Origin: Patiria miniata
Lineage: Eukaryota; Echinodermata; Asteroidea; Valvatida; Asterinidae
Length of the DNA stretch: 64,000 nt
Direction of reading: 5' to 3'
NCBI RefSeq assembly: GCF_015706575.1
Contig: NW_024037063.1
Span: forward strand, 21,514,927 to 21,578,926
Shown here: positions 20,768 through 32,133 of the stretch, in pieces
Layout of the letters: every line of letters begins with the position of its first letter
Numbering within the stretch: position 1 is the first letter of the stretch
Position numbers and translations under genes: made by a program
Notes under the pieces: generated by a model
The model's database searches: none
Told to the model about the DNA's origin: nothing
Seen by the model: only the letters and a program-made list of their open reading frames with translations

Positions 20768-23700
20768 GTGAGTTAACCGTAACCAAACTACATGTATTAT
20801 TGTCATAAACCACCTAGAGACTGTGGACCTAGGTCAATATTAATGTTGAAAAATAGAATTTGAATGGATGGACTAGAATTGACCAGAGAAATCGATTCCT
20901 TTCTTCTTTTTGAGAAAACTCGCTCATTGTAGGCATAAGTATATAGAGAGCCAGGATGGAAGCACATCTATTGTAAGATGTATACCCCGTGCTATTAAAA
21001 ACAACGTTATTTTTCTCCTAACGACTTTTCAATTTGTATGGTTTGTCAGTTTGACGAAAAGAACCATACTTTATCATTTTGCGCACAAAATGAACCCACC
21101 ATGCGAGAGCCGAATTACCGTCCGGCAGATAATTTGATTATGAAGAAATAATTCAATAACTTAATGTTGGATAACTTTTTAGTGCCAGGAAAATAACAAT
21201 TAAAACATATTTTGTTCGAGGTACAACACGAATAAAGCACGGGGGACCATCTGTAATGTGGTAATCTATGTACAGTATTTTTTAATCAACCTATTATTAA
21301 ACATGAAGCTGCTTGGTGCAGGTAAAATAATACTGCAGTATAGATACCATCAATAATCATGCTACATGCATAATGCACATGTTCTATTTAATGAGTCTTA
21401 TAATATAAACAACATATGGGATATGGCCAGAGGTGGCAGCAAGTCATTTTTTGCAAGTCCAAGTCAAGTCACAAGTCATTGTTTGCAAGTCCAAGTCAAG
21501 TCACAAGTCATTAGGTCCAGTCACAAGTCAAGTCACAAGTCATTTGGTCTAAAAACAAGTCAAGTCACAAGTATCTTTGTCCAAGGACACGTCAAGTTGC
21601 ACATTAGAAATAAATGTTGAGATGACATGAAAACAAGACTTCACTCACTCGATTACATGTAGTATACTAACACTTTATTGTTCAATTTTCATGTATACTA
21701 AACGCCTATCAATGGGTTAGGCTATCCGGTATTTTACATGCAATTGACAAAGGCCTGCTTTCTTTTCATGAAAGGTTCCTTTAAAAGTTTGTTCAACCAT
21801 TACATTAAGCAAGAGACTTGGTCATTGAAAACTGTAGTTTGTTGTGACAGTCTTACTGAAAACTTTTGAAACTAGTGGGAACTATTAATTTTACTGGATT
21901 CAGTCACTGAGGTCTATTTTCTGGAATGAAACTTTCTCGCTGCATCTATAAACTGCATTTATAAACACCTTGAGTGGCCTTTTTGGGCCTTGTGTTGGGC
22001 GACTTCAATTTAAAAAAAAATATATTGTTTCATGTACAAACGGTTGCACTTCAAATAAACAACATTTGATAGCATAGTATCACTCAACTTTGCTCTGTGT
22101 GGCCTCATAATTATTCCTACATGACTGAATACACGTGCGAAACTCACCACCTGTGGAACAACACCGCTAGAAGCCGCCATGCTTGCTTGTCAATCATGAC
22201 ATATTGAGGTCACTATTTATTTCACTCACTATCACGCGCGCGTACGCAACGTAACAGCTCAGCTCACTGATATGATCTACAGCTGCAGCTGGGCGAAGTA
22301 GAAACCGCGCAAGCCAAAGTCCGTTTTTTAATGCACGTAAGGCGTAAACCGAATAGCTAATTAAAAGTATAATAGCTTAATTAAAGTGTATTGGGTCGCT
22401 CGAGTAGCGTCTGACTTGGGTTGGTAACAAGTCATTTTTTTGCAATCCCAAGTCAAGTCACAAGTCATTGTTTGCAAGTCCAAGTCAAGTCACAAGTCAA
22501 AGCTGGTATTTACAAGTCAAGTCACAAGTCACAAAAATAGCGACTCGAGTCCGACTCGAGTCCAAGTCACATGACTTGAGTCAGCAACTCTGCTGATAGC
22601 CTACACGAGAAATGTTTAAAGTTTTCCCTCACATCAAATTTCGATACCAACAGACTTCTATTATTTCGTTTACTTTTATACCTTAAGCCCGCGGGAACGG
22701 GGGGTGCTGTGGGTGCTGCAGCACCCCCAACACTGTAAAATATACAGAGGAGGTTTTTTTTTTTTTTTTTTTTTTTAATCTTCAGGCAGTGCAGAATCGG
22801 TATTTCTCTCAAACTATCTACAATCATGACATGCCCATTATTTTATGAACTTGCGCAATATTGTGGCGCCATGTTTGACACCCAAAAGCAATAACATCGG
22901 CCATGACCATGGTGGCCAAGTTGTTTATGCTTGCCAGGAATTGTACGCACTTTTTCATTCGATCTTTCAATAGGGGAAAGTGTTCATAATGCCTTTCCCC
23001 TGAAGGTTTTTTTTTTCATTTTAAAGTTTCATTGACGTTGCTAGCATTCTGTACTCAACATTTACAAATAGCAAGGTTCGTGCTGCGGTTACACACGCAT
23101 TCCCAACCTATTATGAATGGGACCGGCTCCATCATTTGCAGCTATCCAAAAAGTAACTGGCGTAATTATGGTTGAAAAACATACTTGGTTGAAAGATAAT
23201 AAGGGGACTAAACTCCCTGTGAAATTATTCTTTCTAGCAAGCTGTCTTTTTGAAAAAAATCAACGAAAGAAGGCCTTTCCAACGGTGCGTCTTAAGAAGC
23301 ACCGTTGGAAATTTCTGTTAGTAGTTCGTTTTTTTATTCGGCGAAGCGCGCGCAATCGTTGGCACGATGCACACGCGCGCAGTTGCTATAATTTGTCAGA
23401 TCCGTGCGCGACATCGCTTAGCTGCAATCGGCTAGTGAGAACGTGTCTCGGACGCTGAATTCAGGCCCAATTCAAAACATGATTCAGCAACTTTTGATTT
23501 GAAATCGAGATCCTAGTATGTTGTTTTTCTCAAAATGTACAGCTGAAGCTGAGCTGAAACTTCATTAGGTTAGTTGTTCAGCACCCTGCTTTAGATTTTG
23601 AGCACTTTTGTTGCTTCAAACGAACAAAATGCACAAATTACAAATGATGGACTATACATGGACACGGCTTTTTGCTGTGTAGTCTGACGTCTTGCAGAGT

Positions 23701-26700
23701 TTTTTTTAAACGTAAAGCCATTAACAGCCGGTCGCACGAATCTACAGAGAGCCTCGTACTCTTTGGCTGCCCTTTGAGGTTAGGAACACATTATGAGAGA
23801 AAAAGGTCCCCTCTAGCGCTGTCATGGCTTAACGCACTTACTACCTTCGTTTGGGTGTAAATGCTAGAGAGTTGGTTAAATCAAATGGCCCCTCCAAATT
23901 CCCGGATTAGGCTGACTGAGGCAACTTTAGTTGGGGTTTAAAAGCACCTCCATTCGCCACGCCCCCGTTTATAATGACATCTATATCTTGACCCGTTTCT
24001 TTTACGCTTTCCACTTTAAGGTAAAGACGGAACGTCTTTTGGTTGGGCGATATTTCTCCTCAACAGTGTAGTTTTGTTCGGAATCCACTTCATGCATGAT
24101 TTACCCAGCCCACTGCAAGGGGTTTTACAAGCTGTAAGTATATAAGGTATCTACATCTTCTTATAAAGGTCTATCTTTTTGTGCCTACTGTTGTACCAGC
24201 TAGTTGTATAAACAAGATTCCTGTTTTCCAAAACATATATCGCAGGTGGAAAAAGTCACAAATACGAATTACTCTTTTTTTTTTCAATTTTACTATGAAT
24301 GAACAATACTTTAAATTAGTATAGTGCTATTATAGTTCAATTAATATAAACATGAGAATGCATAGACTGAATGGCACGATTTTACGCATCATTTGTTTTC
24401 TTTTGTAAAGTTTTAATGGTGATTTTATTCTATTCAAACAGAGCCCACAAAGCACTAATGGCTCTGAGGTTGAGCCGTTTGGCAATGGAAGCGACCTCAC
24501 CGGGCTTGGCTTCACGCCTTTCCAGTACAACCAGCTCTACGCTATCTACAGTATCGGGTAAGTATAAGGGCTGTCAATATTCCATAACGCGTGAGTACGC
24601 TATGGTGGACTTGCGGCAAGGCCATTTTGACTATTATAATGATTTGTATAAACCAAATATGTTTTTGAAAATATCATGGGGAGGTCAGAAATACACACAT
24701 CACTCTTTTTTTCAGTTTTACTTTCAAATTACTATTACTATTAGATTACTATTGCTATAAACATTTTACAATAATATGGCATTTTGACTGTTACATTATA
24801 TTTTTATTTATTTTAGGATTGTTATTTTTATTTCCACCAGCCAGCGACGAATAACCGCCAATTACAGGCTGAGCAACCACACAAACATTACTACAATGAA
24901 AATGTATGATAGCTTACAATAAGAAACATTGTACTGACTTATTGTGTTAAATATTGACTATTAGTAATAAGGCCAAGAGACGATTGCATTAAGCGCAGAG
25001 TTCACAAGAAGGCCAACGCCTCGAGGCCTATTTCGTTTCTGTAAATCATCCTTCCAACTTAAGTGGACATGTCCATAAGCTCATGATTTTTACACAAGAA
25101 CTTACATAGTTACCTTAGGGATGGGGAGAATTGCCGTATTGAATGTGCTTATTATATTTTGTGTACATGATGTATTTCCTCAAGACTCTATTATGAACAG
25201 CGCCACCTCGTGGCAAACGGTGCCCCAACGCTTTGCAACGTCTCGGGAAGCATCTTCCCAGCGGCCCCCCCCCCCGACTTACGCCACTGCATCATAGATT
25301 GTTCCGTCATCATAGAACCCCATCACCAAATTTTTGCACAAGTGTGCAATTAAGCTTTCTTGTTTTGTAATGGGTTAAAACTGATATCTTTTGCAGGGAG
25401 GGGGTGACGGCTATTGTAGCGGGAATCGCAATCGATAGATTTGGTCGAACAGGTGAGCTTATTGACAGGGCACACGCCTACTTTTCTATACGTATATCTT
25501 TTGACTGTTTCGGGACTTATGTAAGGCCAAAAAAAAATAGTCGGTCTCTGGTCAGACCGAAGTTCCGGAATTGATGCGTCGACGCGGTTTTTTTTTTTTT
25601 TTTTTTGGTGGCTTTTTTTTTTCAAGCTTGTATTGTACAGACAAGGTGGGTACTATTTTGCTTGTTTGTACGGTTCATTATACATTGGTGTCCTCCATAA
25701 TTTGCCTTGGTGCCCTTTATCATTTGCCTTAGTGCAATTTCCCCATTCCTTGGTGCTCCTTGGTACAAAAATTTGAGGAGGCGCGGCAATAGAGGGCGCT
25801 GTTGTAGCTTCCGTGTTAATTTGAAGAAAAAAAAGGTTGACGCGCATGATTAAAATCGACGCGAGCGCTGACCAGAGACCGAGTATTTTTTTTTTTTGGC
25901 CTAAGTTAAAGATATGAAATAGTTGAGTCCAAGAGTTGGGAATGGGATCAAGTCATATCATCGACCTTTAATGATTCACACAGCGCAAGTTTCCGATATA
26001 TGAAATGTAACTTTTAAAAATTTGAAAACATTTTTCCCTCTGAATCTTTCCTTCTAGCAAACCTGATAGCGGCAGGATTACTGAGCGGACTAGGCGGGTT
26101 GGCGTTTGCTTTAGGTCCGTTGTTGAATTCAAGGCTGACAATACTCGTAACAATGCTGGTCGGACGCTTCCTGATGGCAGTTAGCAACGCATTCCTGTTT
26201 GGTAGGATTCCTTGACAAGTTTTTACATTGCCTGTATGTAACGAGCTTTGTCTTTCTCCAAATTCAACCATTATAAAGATTCACTATCCAAAAGTCAATT
26301 AAAATGGGTAGCCATTATATTTCATAATAGGAGCCGATTTGAAGGGGACCTGGGGCGTATTTAATTGTCATTAAATTCTGAGTGAGTCGGGCTGGGGTTT
26401 TACGGGGGAAACAAAAAAACCTGGCCTCTAGCGGAGGTAATATATTAGCAGCTTGCTCGTACTATATTGCTATGATTTTGCCATGTTCTTCTCTGCTTCT
26501 TACTTTACTTGCGTCTTTGCTTCTTCGTTATTTGCAGGACTGGTTTTCGTGTTTTTCTTGATTGCTCTCGATAACTCTTTTAGTCTTACAGGGAGTGGTG
26601 ATCTTATTTTGGTTTGAGGACCGAGTCACGACTGCATTCGGAGCTGTCTCCTGTGCAAATGCAGCCGTAAGTGTTCGTTCTTTTGGTTTTTTTTATGGTG

Positions 26701-29700
26701 GCGAAGGCAAAAAATGCAAGCTAGGGGATTAGTTATTATTGTTACTATCTTGTGCAGATATTCACATAGGCCTACAGGTGCGCCACCACGAGGCAACGAC
26801 GGGATACCGTTTTTTTTGTTTCAGCGCATAATTCGCTCGTACTCCGTCCCCAATGCCGTATATCTATAATGGCGCTGGCAACCTCTAACTTCTTTGCGCT
26901 CTCATTGTTGACTATAGTTGACCCAGTTTTAACGCTTATGTTACGTACACCTGATACGCGCGCACGGGATATGAGTGCACGGCTCAAAGCACGTGATCTT
27001 CCCACAATGCCCCGCGACAACTATACGTTTTCTTCACAATATTTTGTGAAAGAGATTAAGAGATGACAAACTGACACGCCTTTGGGGACAAGCGCAGTGC
27101 ATCAAAAGCGACGTCCACGGTCTAAAATGTTCTCCTTCTGTACAAGGACGTATTTAGGTTGTTTGTCACCAACAATATGAATTTTGAATATTTTTTGGTG
27201 CATACAGTTTACAGATGACACTTCAAGAAGGCACAATTTGCGGTTATGCACGTAAAAGAAAAATTCTCTCCTCCAGTCGAAAAATCGGACAATGACCGAC
27301 TGTATAATTATTCGTTCGAAGCAACCTTAACTTTGGTTTTGTCAATATTTTTTATAAATTGTTTTCAGGGCGAAGTTTTAAACTTCCTGATTACGAAGCC
27401 ACTCTACAATGCACTGGGCCTCCAGTGGGTGCTGTGGATTAGTATGATCTTGGTCATAGTGGGAACCAGTCTTCCAGCTACTGCGCTTGGCTACCTTGAT
27501 TCGGTGGGGGCCAGTGATCAATATAAGGTAAAATCCGAAAATCTGATATGCTTAGCCCAATAAGCAGATTCGAAAATGGTTTACTTAATGAGTTGATAGG
27601 TCAAGAGTATCAAGTTGTCTGGAGGGCTCAAGTTGAGGTTTTCTTCAGATCACAAACGCAAAATCGGAAGCCGTTGGGGTTTTGGGATAAATTTTAGTGT
27701 TGCTTGTCATCGATAAATGTCACTGACATTAATTGTCTCACGCAGGAGTCAAGGCAAACCAGACAGAACAAGCTAAGTTTCTCCGATCTGGTTGAGCTTC
27801 CGTTGCAGTATTGGCTGCTGGTATTCACCCGTGTGTTCTTCAATAGCATGATATGGGCCCTCATAGGTGACATCAGGTAAAACATTACACAGGAAAACTC
27901 ATGGACATCACTTAGGATCGCTGTTCTCCGATCTGTTGGAATGGACTGGTCACTGTTTGGTAGTACATGGTAGCCTCCTAGCTCGTTGATCGCCACAAGC
28001 AACGAATTTTGCAGACATAAAAAGATGTCGATCAGTGTGTGATTTTCGAAAACCCTAAAAAGCAATACCCATTTTATTATGAATACTTGCAGATAGGGTA
28101 AAACGCCGTTTCGTTATCTTCAGACTGCTGGAGCCCTAGACATTTAAACGATTTCATTTCGTATTGTCGTGATTGGACATCATTGCTCTATAAAATAAGG
28201 GCATACAGGCCTATCTCCGAATTTACCTCCTCTGACGCACCTTCGCTAGCTACTGGGCGTGCGTACTTCGTAAAACGACCCTGGCAAACTGAGCCCAATC
28301 ATCTTTGCCTTTGACCTCGTGCGATTAATTATTCATGAACATCCCCCCCCCCAAAAAAAAAATGGATTGTTTTTTTTTACCGATACACCGATCGCAAAAG
28401 CTTATACCAAGACAAGCTCTCAGTGTCATTTGTGATAAAGTTGACCGGGACGTCAATGCTCTCTGATTTGGAAAACGATCTTGCAGTCGACGCAGAACAT
28501 TGATTGGCTGGCGATGGACTAAAGATTCGGATACGACTTGCCAAACTTGCATTAATGAAGTTCGCGAGTTATAAGACGGCCCTACAGGCTAGCGAGGATG
28601 TTTAGATGTAGCGGCCTCATTATGTCACTTTTGATTCTCGATACAGCAAGTTCGTGACTGACAGATACGGGTATTCCGAGGCGTCCGTCGTGCCGTCTTA
28701 CTTTGCTGGTATATTCTTCGGTCTCTCGACAGTTGGGTGCTTCTGTGCTGGTAGGCTGATGGTAAGATAAAGTGTTCCTAAATAGTGAACGCGTTTGAAT
28801 TATTTCATTTTTTTAAAAATAACTTGTGAAATAATTGTGACACATTTCACCAATCATTGTTGAAGTTAACCCCTCATGGCCCAATGCCTTCAACGTGGCC
28901 ACCACCTCTTTCCACACAAAGCTCTGCACGAAATCTAGGGCTGCAGACCAGTAAATCAGTCCGAAATTGCCTTCGCCTGCCAAATCACGATTTGCATGCC
29001 CTCAAAATCTTCAGCATTTGAGCATGCTGTGGGCCATGAACTTGAGGGTTTGTAAAAAATATGGGTGGAAGCCGTGCACAGGACTGTGAGCTTGTAGTTC
29101 CGTTCAATTTGGATGAAATTGGGGCCCTTAAAGCGCTGTATTTTGCAATGGAGTATAGGCATCGTTTTTCAACATGGCGATGGGCTTCAGGACTATTTTC
29201 AGGGGTGATCGTCTTCAGATGGAAATTTCTCCTAAAAGTCATCAGATAACCCCCCGAAAATTGAAAAGAAAATGAAAGATGATGAAATAAGCTTTAATTT
29301 GATGTGTGTCTCGAACACCTTGGAGAGTTGAGAGTATTTTTCCCGAATTTCTGAAATGTGAGCATTTACCATTGGGGTCTATGGAAGTTTATTTACTGGT
29401 CTGCAACCCTAGTCCATTTCAACCTTTGCATAACAAACCAGCCAGCAATCTTAGCCAGGTAAAACTTGGTCCAGTGCAGGTTTTGACCCTTGACATGGTA
29501 ACAACGAATGCTTAGTCATCCGTGGCCACAGACACACAATCAAGGTATCATTGAAAAGAGGACACATTTGCGTTTCACATGATCTTTAACTTATTTGAAA
29601 ATATTTATTAGATTTTTTATGATTTACATTTACATCTGGGTTTCCTACATTTTTTTTATACACCCTGTACTGTATACTGCCCTCTATTGACTTGACCAGC

Positions 29701-32066
29701 ATCTATAAGTTCACCATTTGGAAATGCACACATGTTGCATTGTTAGGTTTTCAAACATTAAAACCCGTCCACGATTTCGTAGAGTGTAGCTTAAAGTCAT
29801 AATAATGCGATACAAACATAACCCAAATGTGTGTTCAGCTTTTTTCTTCGAAATTTGCAGAACCACATTGACTTGTCGCGACGTCACCAGTTCATGTTTG
29901 CGTTCGCGTTCACTTTGTTTGTTGAGTTTTAACCGGCTTAACTTCCAATCCTTGCACGAATGAAGCATCTTTTGGTCTTTTTTTTGCACAGGATTCTATA
30001 GGTTATCGGCTTGTGATCACCAGTATATCCATCTTAGGTTCCATGGCGACACTTAGTCTCCTGGCGTTCACATTGTTCCCTCCTCACATCTGCGCAGTAT
30101 TCATTAGTATATTCTACTCATTTGCGGCGGTAAGTCATGTTCATTTGTTTTACTTCCATACCAACCCCAACGGTGACATTAAACAAGGTTGTACACAAGT
30201 GTTGTCACATATTAGGCATACACAGTCAACTCTCGTTCTCCGGACTTCCTTAATTTCCTCGTATTATCCGGAGGCTCGTCTTATGCGGAAAGTCGTGTTC
30301 CCCACAATCGTGTGAACAAAATACATGTGGATGTAACTCACATGGAACTGTATATAACTCATTTTAGTATTACCATAGGCCTATATATTTTGTAATATAT
30401 TTCGCACTGTTGTATGAGGCATCACTTCGGAAGTTCATTTTTCAATGTTTGTGTAGACATATACTCAGGATGTCACAATGGTTTTACACAGAAATGAGAA
30501 CCTGTGCACAGCTGTGGAAAAAGATTGCGGGACATTTTTGGGTGTTTTTTTAAAAATGATTTCGACGTCTAATTTTATACGATGAAAACATTCTCGGAAG
30601 TACAGCGTCAATTAAGGCTATACCTTCAGCTTTTCTGGGAATTTTGAATTGTCAACGGCTGGACGATCGGTTGGTCGGTAAGCCGATTGTTGTTTGTTAT
30701 TTTCCTTTGATTATAGCCCCTGAAGCATTCTCTTCCCATACTCAGGTTAGCGTGATTGCGTGTATCACCCTGGTCGTACCCACATCGACCGTGGGCACAG
30801 CCATAGGCATCACACTCACCATAGAAATGTGCTTCACGGCAGCGTCCAATGTCGTGATTGGTCTGATCCTCGGTCAAACCCACGAGTACCAGTGAGTATA
30901 GGTCATTATCATTGACTGGAGGGGGGGGGGCATATCAACGCTAAATGACTTAGCTGAATTTTATTTTACTATCATAGTTTTTTTTTGGGAAGGGGGTGTT
31001 GTTGCATGGCTATCATGCAGCCGGGGAAGGTGTTGGATTCCGCCCGGCTTCTGATCTCGGGAAAGCAGTGCCGTGGTGGATCCTGGAGTTTTCGAAGGCT
31101 TGGTGGGCTTGGGAGCTGGATGGGCTACGCGTTGCAAACCAATGTTTTTCTAGGGTTGGGTGGATGAGACGTTGCAGTCAATGATTTGTTCAGGGAAGTT
31201 CGGACAGTATTTTTTCCCCCTTTATCATTACGAAAATAATTAAAACCATGGCAAGTCATTAAGTTGTTGGTGGAAACTGTGATTTATTATACCCACTGAC
31301 GAAACTGCCATCAAATACATGAATCCCCAAATGACATCGAATGTGACCTATACTCCCACAATCATGTTTTATTGAATGCATGTTCATGACATGCTGTCAA
31401 ACCGGTAAGCGATGTTTCGTTCTTGTATAGGCATAACTGATTATAATGTTGAATGATTCACTTGATGAGACAAGTGACTATTTTTCTTGGTGTCTTCTTG
31501 CGTCTCAGCCTATCGGATGCCGTGATGCAGTTCCGATGGCAGCTAGTCATCGTCTACACCATTGGACTGACAGGTGTGGCATTTATTTTCAGTCTAGCGG
31601 CGAATATCCATAATATGCAAACGGTAAGTATAAATCAAACACTTGCTTTTTAACAAATTTTTAAAAGGGGCTTATGTAGGGCTATATCACCCACCGATAT
31701 GGCAGTTTTGAAATTCTAACATCTGCCACGGTTTGTGGTTGACTATTGGGAAGGGATCGATCCCTGATTTTCACCCTAGTAAATAAACGCCTTGCATATC
31801 ACACAGCGGTCTCACTGAAGGACAAGTATTACTCATGGCCGTCAGTACAAATTAATGAGGTATCTACACTTACTCAGAAGTATTACACAGAGCAACAGCA
31901 TGTCCCCCTATGGTGGCGCTGTACACGTAAGTGGCTTATGACCAATCTCAGTTTTCTTCTCCCACTCATGTAGGGTGGCGCCCTCAACAAAACACAATCA
32001 GAAGTCACCGCAGAAAGACACAACGAAAACGGCTTTCAAAAGCTTCGACAGGATGAAGATGACTGA
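20725..32066 (+). CDS. MFSD1: MFSD1-like major facilitator transporter (12 core exons plus tentative first exon)
   Basis: Seen: exons 24072-24133, 24442-24557, 25397-25452, 26058-26201, 26596-26666, 27369-27527, 27746-27876, 28647-28761, 29992-30129, 30746-30891, 31509-31623 and 31974-32066 join in phase to a TGA. With a small candidate first exon (20725-20767) the product is 462 residues, close to the roughly 465 of human MFSD1. Matches to MFSD1, from memory of the family: FGIHFMHDLPSPLQ near the N-terminus, QLYAIYSI then AIDRFGRT (the MFS loop 2-3 motif), GRFLMAV in TM4, a WF-x-D/G-(K/R) loop, a Pro-Leu-x-x-W motif opening TM7, and VVPTSTVGTAIG near TM10-11. Known: MFSD1 is a lysosomal dipeptide exporter that works with GLMP. 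Inference: divergent MFSD1 relative. The predicted N-terminus is short and lacks an acidic dileucine sorting motif, so that end is the least certain part. Confidence 0.8.
21428..22592. mobile_element. hAT-like element with CAAGTCAAGTCA satellite arms
   Basis: Starts CAGAGGTGGCAGCAAGTCA and ends TGACTTGAGTCAGCAACTCTG. Both subterminal regions (to ~21605 and from ~22425) are arrays of CAAGTCAAGTCACAAGTC in the same orientation. CAGAG ends suggest hAT, but I see no clean 8-bp target duplication and no transposase. Confidence 0.6.
22754..22776. repeat. Poly-T tract
   Basis: About 22 consecutive T, in the intron between the tentative MFSD1-like first exon and the core exons. Confidence 0.8.
23125..23656 (-). 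mobile_element. TCCATCATTTG-ended MITE, copy 1
   Basis: Ends CTCCATCATTTG and CAAATGATGGACTA. The whole interior matches 52631-53164 in reverse complement, including AACGAAAGAAGGCCTTTCC and the inner palindrome CAACGGTGC-GTCTTAAGAA-GCACCGTTG. Lies in the first MFSD1-like intron. Confidence 0.8.
24072..24133 (+). CDS. MFSD1: MFSD1-like exon (end of TM1 region)
   Basis: Reads LFGIHFMHDLPSPLQGVLQA before the donor GTAAGT. The F-G-x-x-F-x-x-D-x-P-x-x-L-Q pattern matches the start of MFSD1. Two acceptors, CAG at 24066 and TAG at 24071, lie five bases apart; only the second suits the candidate first exon. Confidence 0.75.
24442..24557 (+). CDS. MFSD1: MFSD1-like exon (loop 1-2, start of TM2)
   Basis: A polar, Gly/Ser-rich loop with two N-x-S sequons (NGS twice, possible lumenal glycosylation), then FTPFQYNQLYAIYSI, which aligns with the MFSD1 TM2 start. 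Donor GTAAGT. Confidence 0.85.
25397..25452 (+). CDS. MFSD1: MFSD1-like exon (TM2 and MFS loop 2-3 motif)
   Basis: Short exon reading GEGVTAIVAGIAIDRFGRT between TTTTGCAG and GTGAGC. G-x-x-x-D-R-(F)-G-R is the major facilitator signature between TM2 and TM3. Confidence 0.85.
25522..25906. mobile_element. TTAGGCCAAAA-type MITE, copy 1
   Basis: Left TAAGGCCAAAAAAAAATAGT then CGGTCTCTGGTCAG; right end is the reverse complement (CTGACCAGAGACCGAG...GGCCTAA). Sits between two MFSD1-like exons. Poly-T and poly-A tracts sit inside the arms. Confidence 0.75.
26058..26201 (+). CDS. MFSD1: MFSD1-like exon (TM3-TM4)
   Basis: Two hydrophobic helices rich in Gly and Ala (LIAAGLLSGLGGLAFALG and TILVTMLVGRFLMAV). 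The GRF motif in the second fits TM4 of MFSD1. Donor GTAGGA, one base left over. Confidence 0.85.
26596..26666 (+). CDS. MFSD1: MFSD1-like exon (loop 4-5, TM5 start)
   Basis: Reads VVILFWFEDRVTTAFGAVSC then ANAA, ending at GTAAGT. The in-frame join needs the acceptor AG at 26594-26595; the AG five bases... four bases earlier (26590-26591) would shift the frame to an early stop. Confidence 0.8.
27369..27527 (+). CDS. MFSD1: MFSD1-like exon (TM5-TM6)
   Basis: Fifty-three codons in phase 0: GEVLNFLITKPLYNALGLQW, then a long helix (VLWISMILVIVGTSLPATAL) and the loop GYLDSVGASDQYK that opens the central cytosolic region. Acceptor TTTTCAG, donor GTAAAA. Confidence 0.9.
27746..27876 (+). CDS. MFSD1: MFSD1-like exon (central loop, TM7)
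   Basis: A basic polar start (ESRQTRQNK), then LSFSDLVELPLQYWLLVFTR. The 'hydrophobic-D-x-x-x-L-P-L-x-W' opening of TM7 is an MFSD1 hallmark. Donor GTAAAA. Confidence 0.9.
28647..28761 (+). CDS. MFSD1: MFSD1-like exon (loop 7-8, TM8)
   Basis: Reads SKFVTDRYGYSEASVVPSYF, then a Gly-rich helix ending CFCAGRLM before GTAAGA. The F-x-T-(D/E)-x-(F/Y)-G-(F/Y)-S pattern matches MFSD1. Confidence 0.9.
28939..29411. mobile_element. GACCAGTAAAT-ended MITE, copy 2
   Basis: Ends CTAGGGCTGCAGACCAGTAA and the near-exact reverse complement finishing TGCAACCCTAG. Uninterrupted sister of 19684-20352. Lies in the intron before the MFSD1-like TM9 exon. Confidence 0.8.
29992..30129 (+). CDS. MFSD1: MFSD1-like exon (TM9-TM10)
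   Basis: Forty-six codons in phase 0: DSIGYRLVI, a helix SISILGSMATLSLLAFTLF, then PPHICAVFISIFYSFAA before GTAAGT. Confidence 0.85.
30746..30891 (+). CDS. MFSD1: MFSD1-like exon (TM10-TM11)
   Basis: Reads VSVIACITLVVPTSTVGTAI and continues into a helix ending GLILGQTHEY. The V-V-P-x-x-x-x-G-T-A-x-G motif is the most diagnostic MFSD1 segment here. Donor GTGAGT, two bases left over. Confidence 0.9.
31509..31623 (+). CDS. MFSD1: MFSD1-like exon (TM12)
   Basis: Completes a split His codon, then LSDAVMQFRWQLVIVYTIG and a last helix, ending NIHNMQT at GTAAGT. Confidence 0.85.
31974..32066 (+). CDS. MFSD1: MFSD1-like terminal exon (cytosolic tail)
   Basis: Starts after CTCATGTAG in phase 0 with GGALNKT, as in MFSD1 after TM12. 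The 30-residue polar tail ends in an acidic run (QDEDD) and TGA. Confidence 0.85.
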   Translation, partial: GGALNKTQSEVTAERHNENGFQKLRQDEDD

Positions 32067-32127
32067 CAAAACTCCGTCAAAGTTTTTCTTCCCATCAAAT
32101 AACTTTGTTTTATCTTTTTTTTATGAA

Positions 32128-32133
32128 ATTAAA
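32128..32133 (+). terminator. Possible poly(A) signal of MFSD1-like gene
   Basis: ATTAAA about 60 bases after the stop. A canonical AATAAA lies further on at 32500-32505 and could be an alternative. Confidence 0.3.

Noticed and set aside
23117..23458. 113-codon plus-strand frame
   Set aside because: Falls entirely in the TCCATCATTTG MITE, whose sister copy at 52631 does not keep the frame.
30224..30310. Second pogo-type element (CAGTCAACTCTCGTTCTCCGG)
   Set aside because: One end looks right, but I could not find the matching inverted end nearby, so it is at best a truncated relic.
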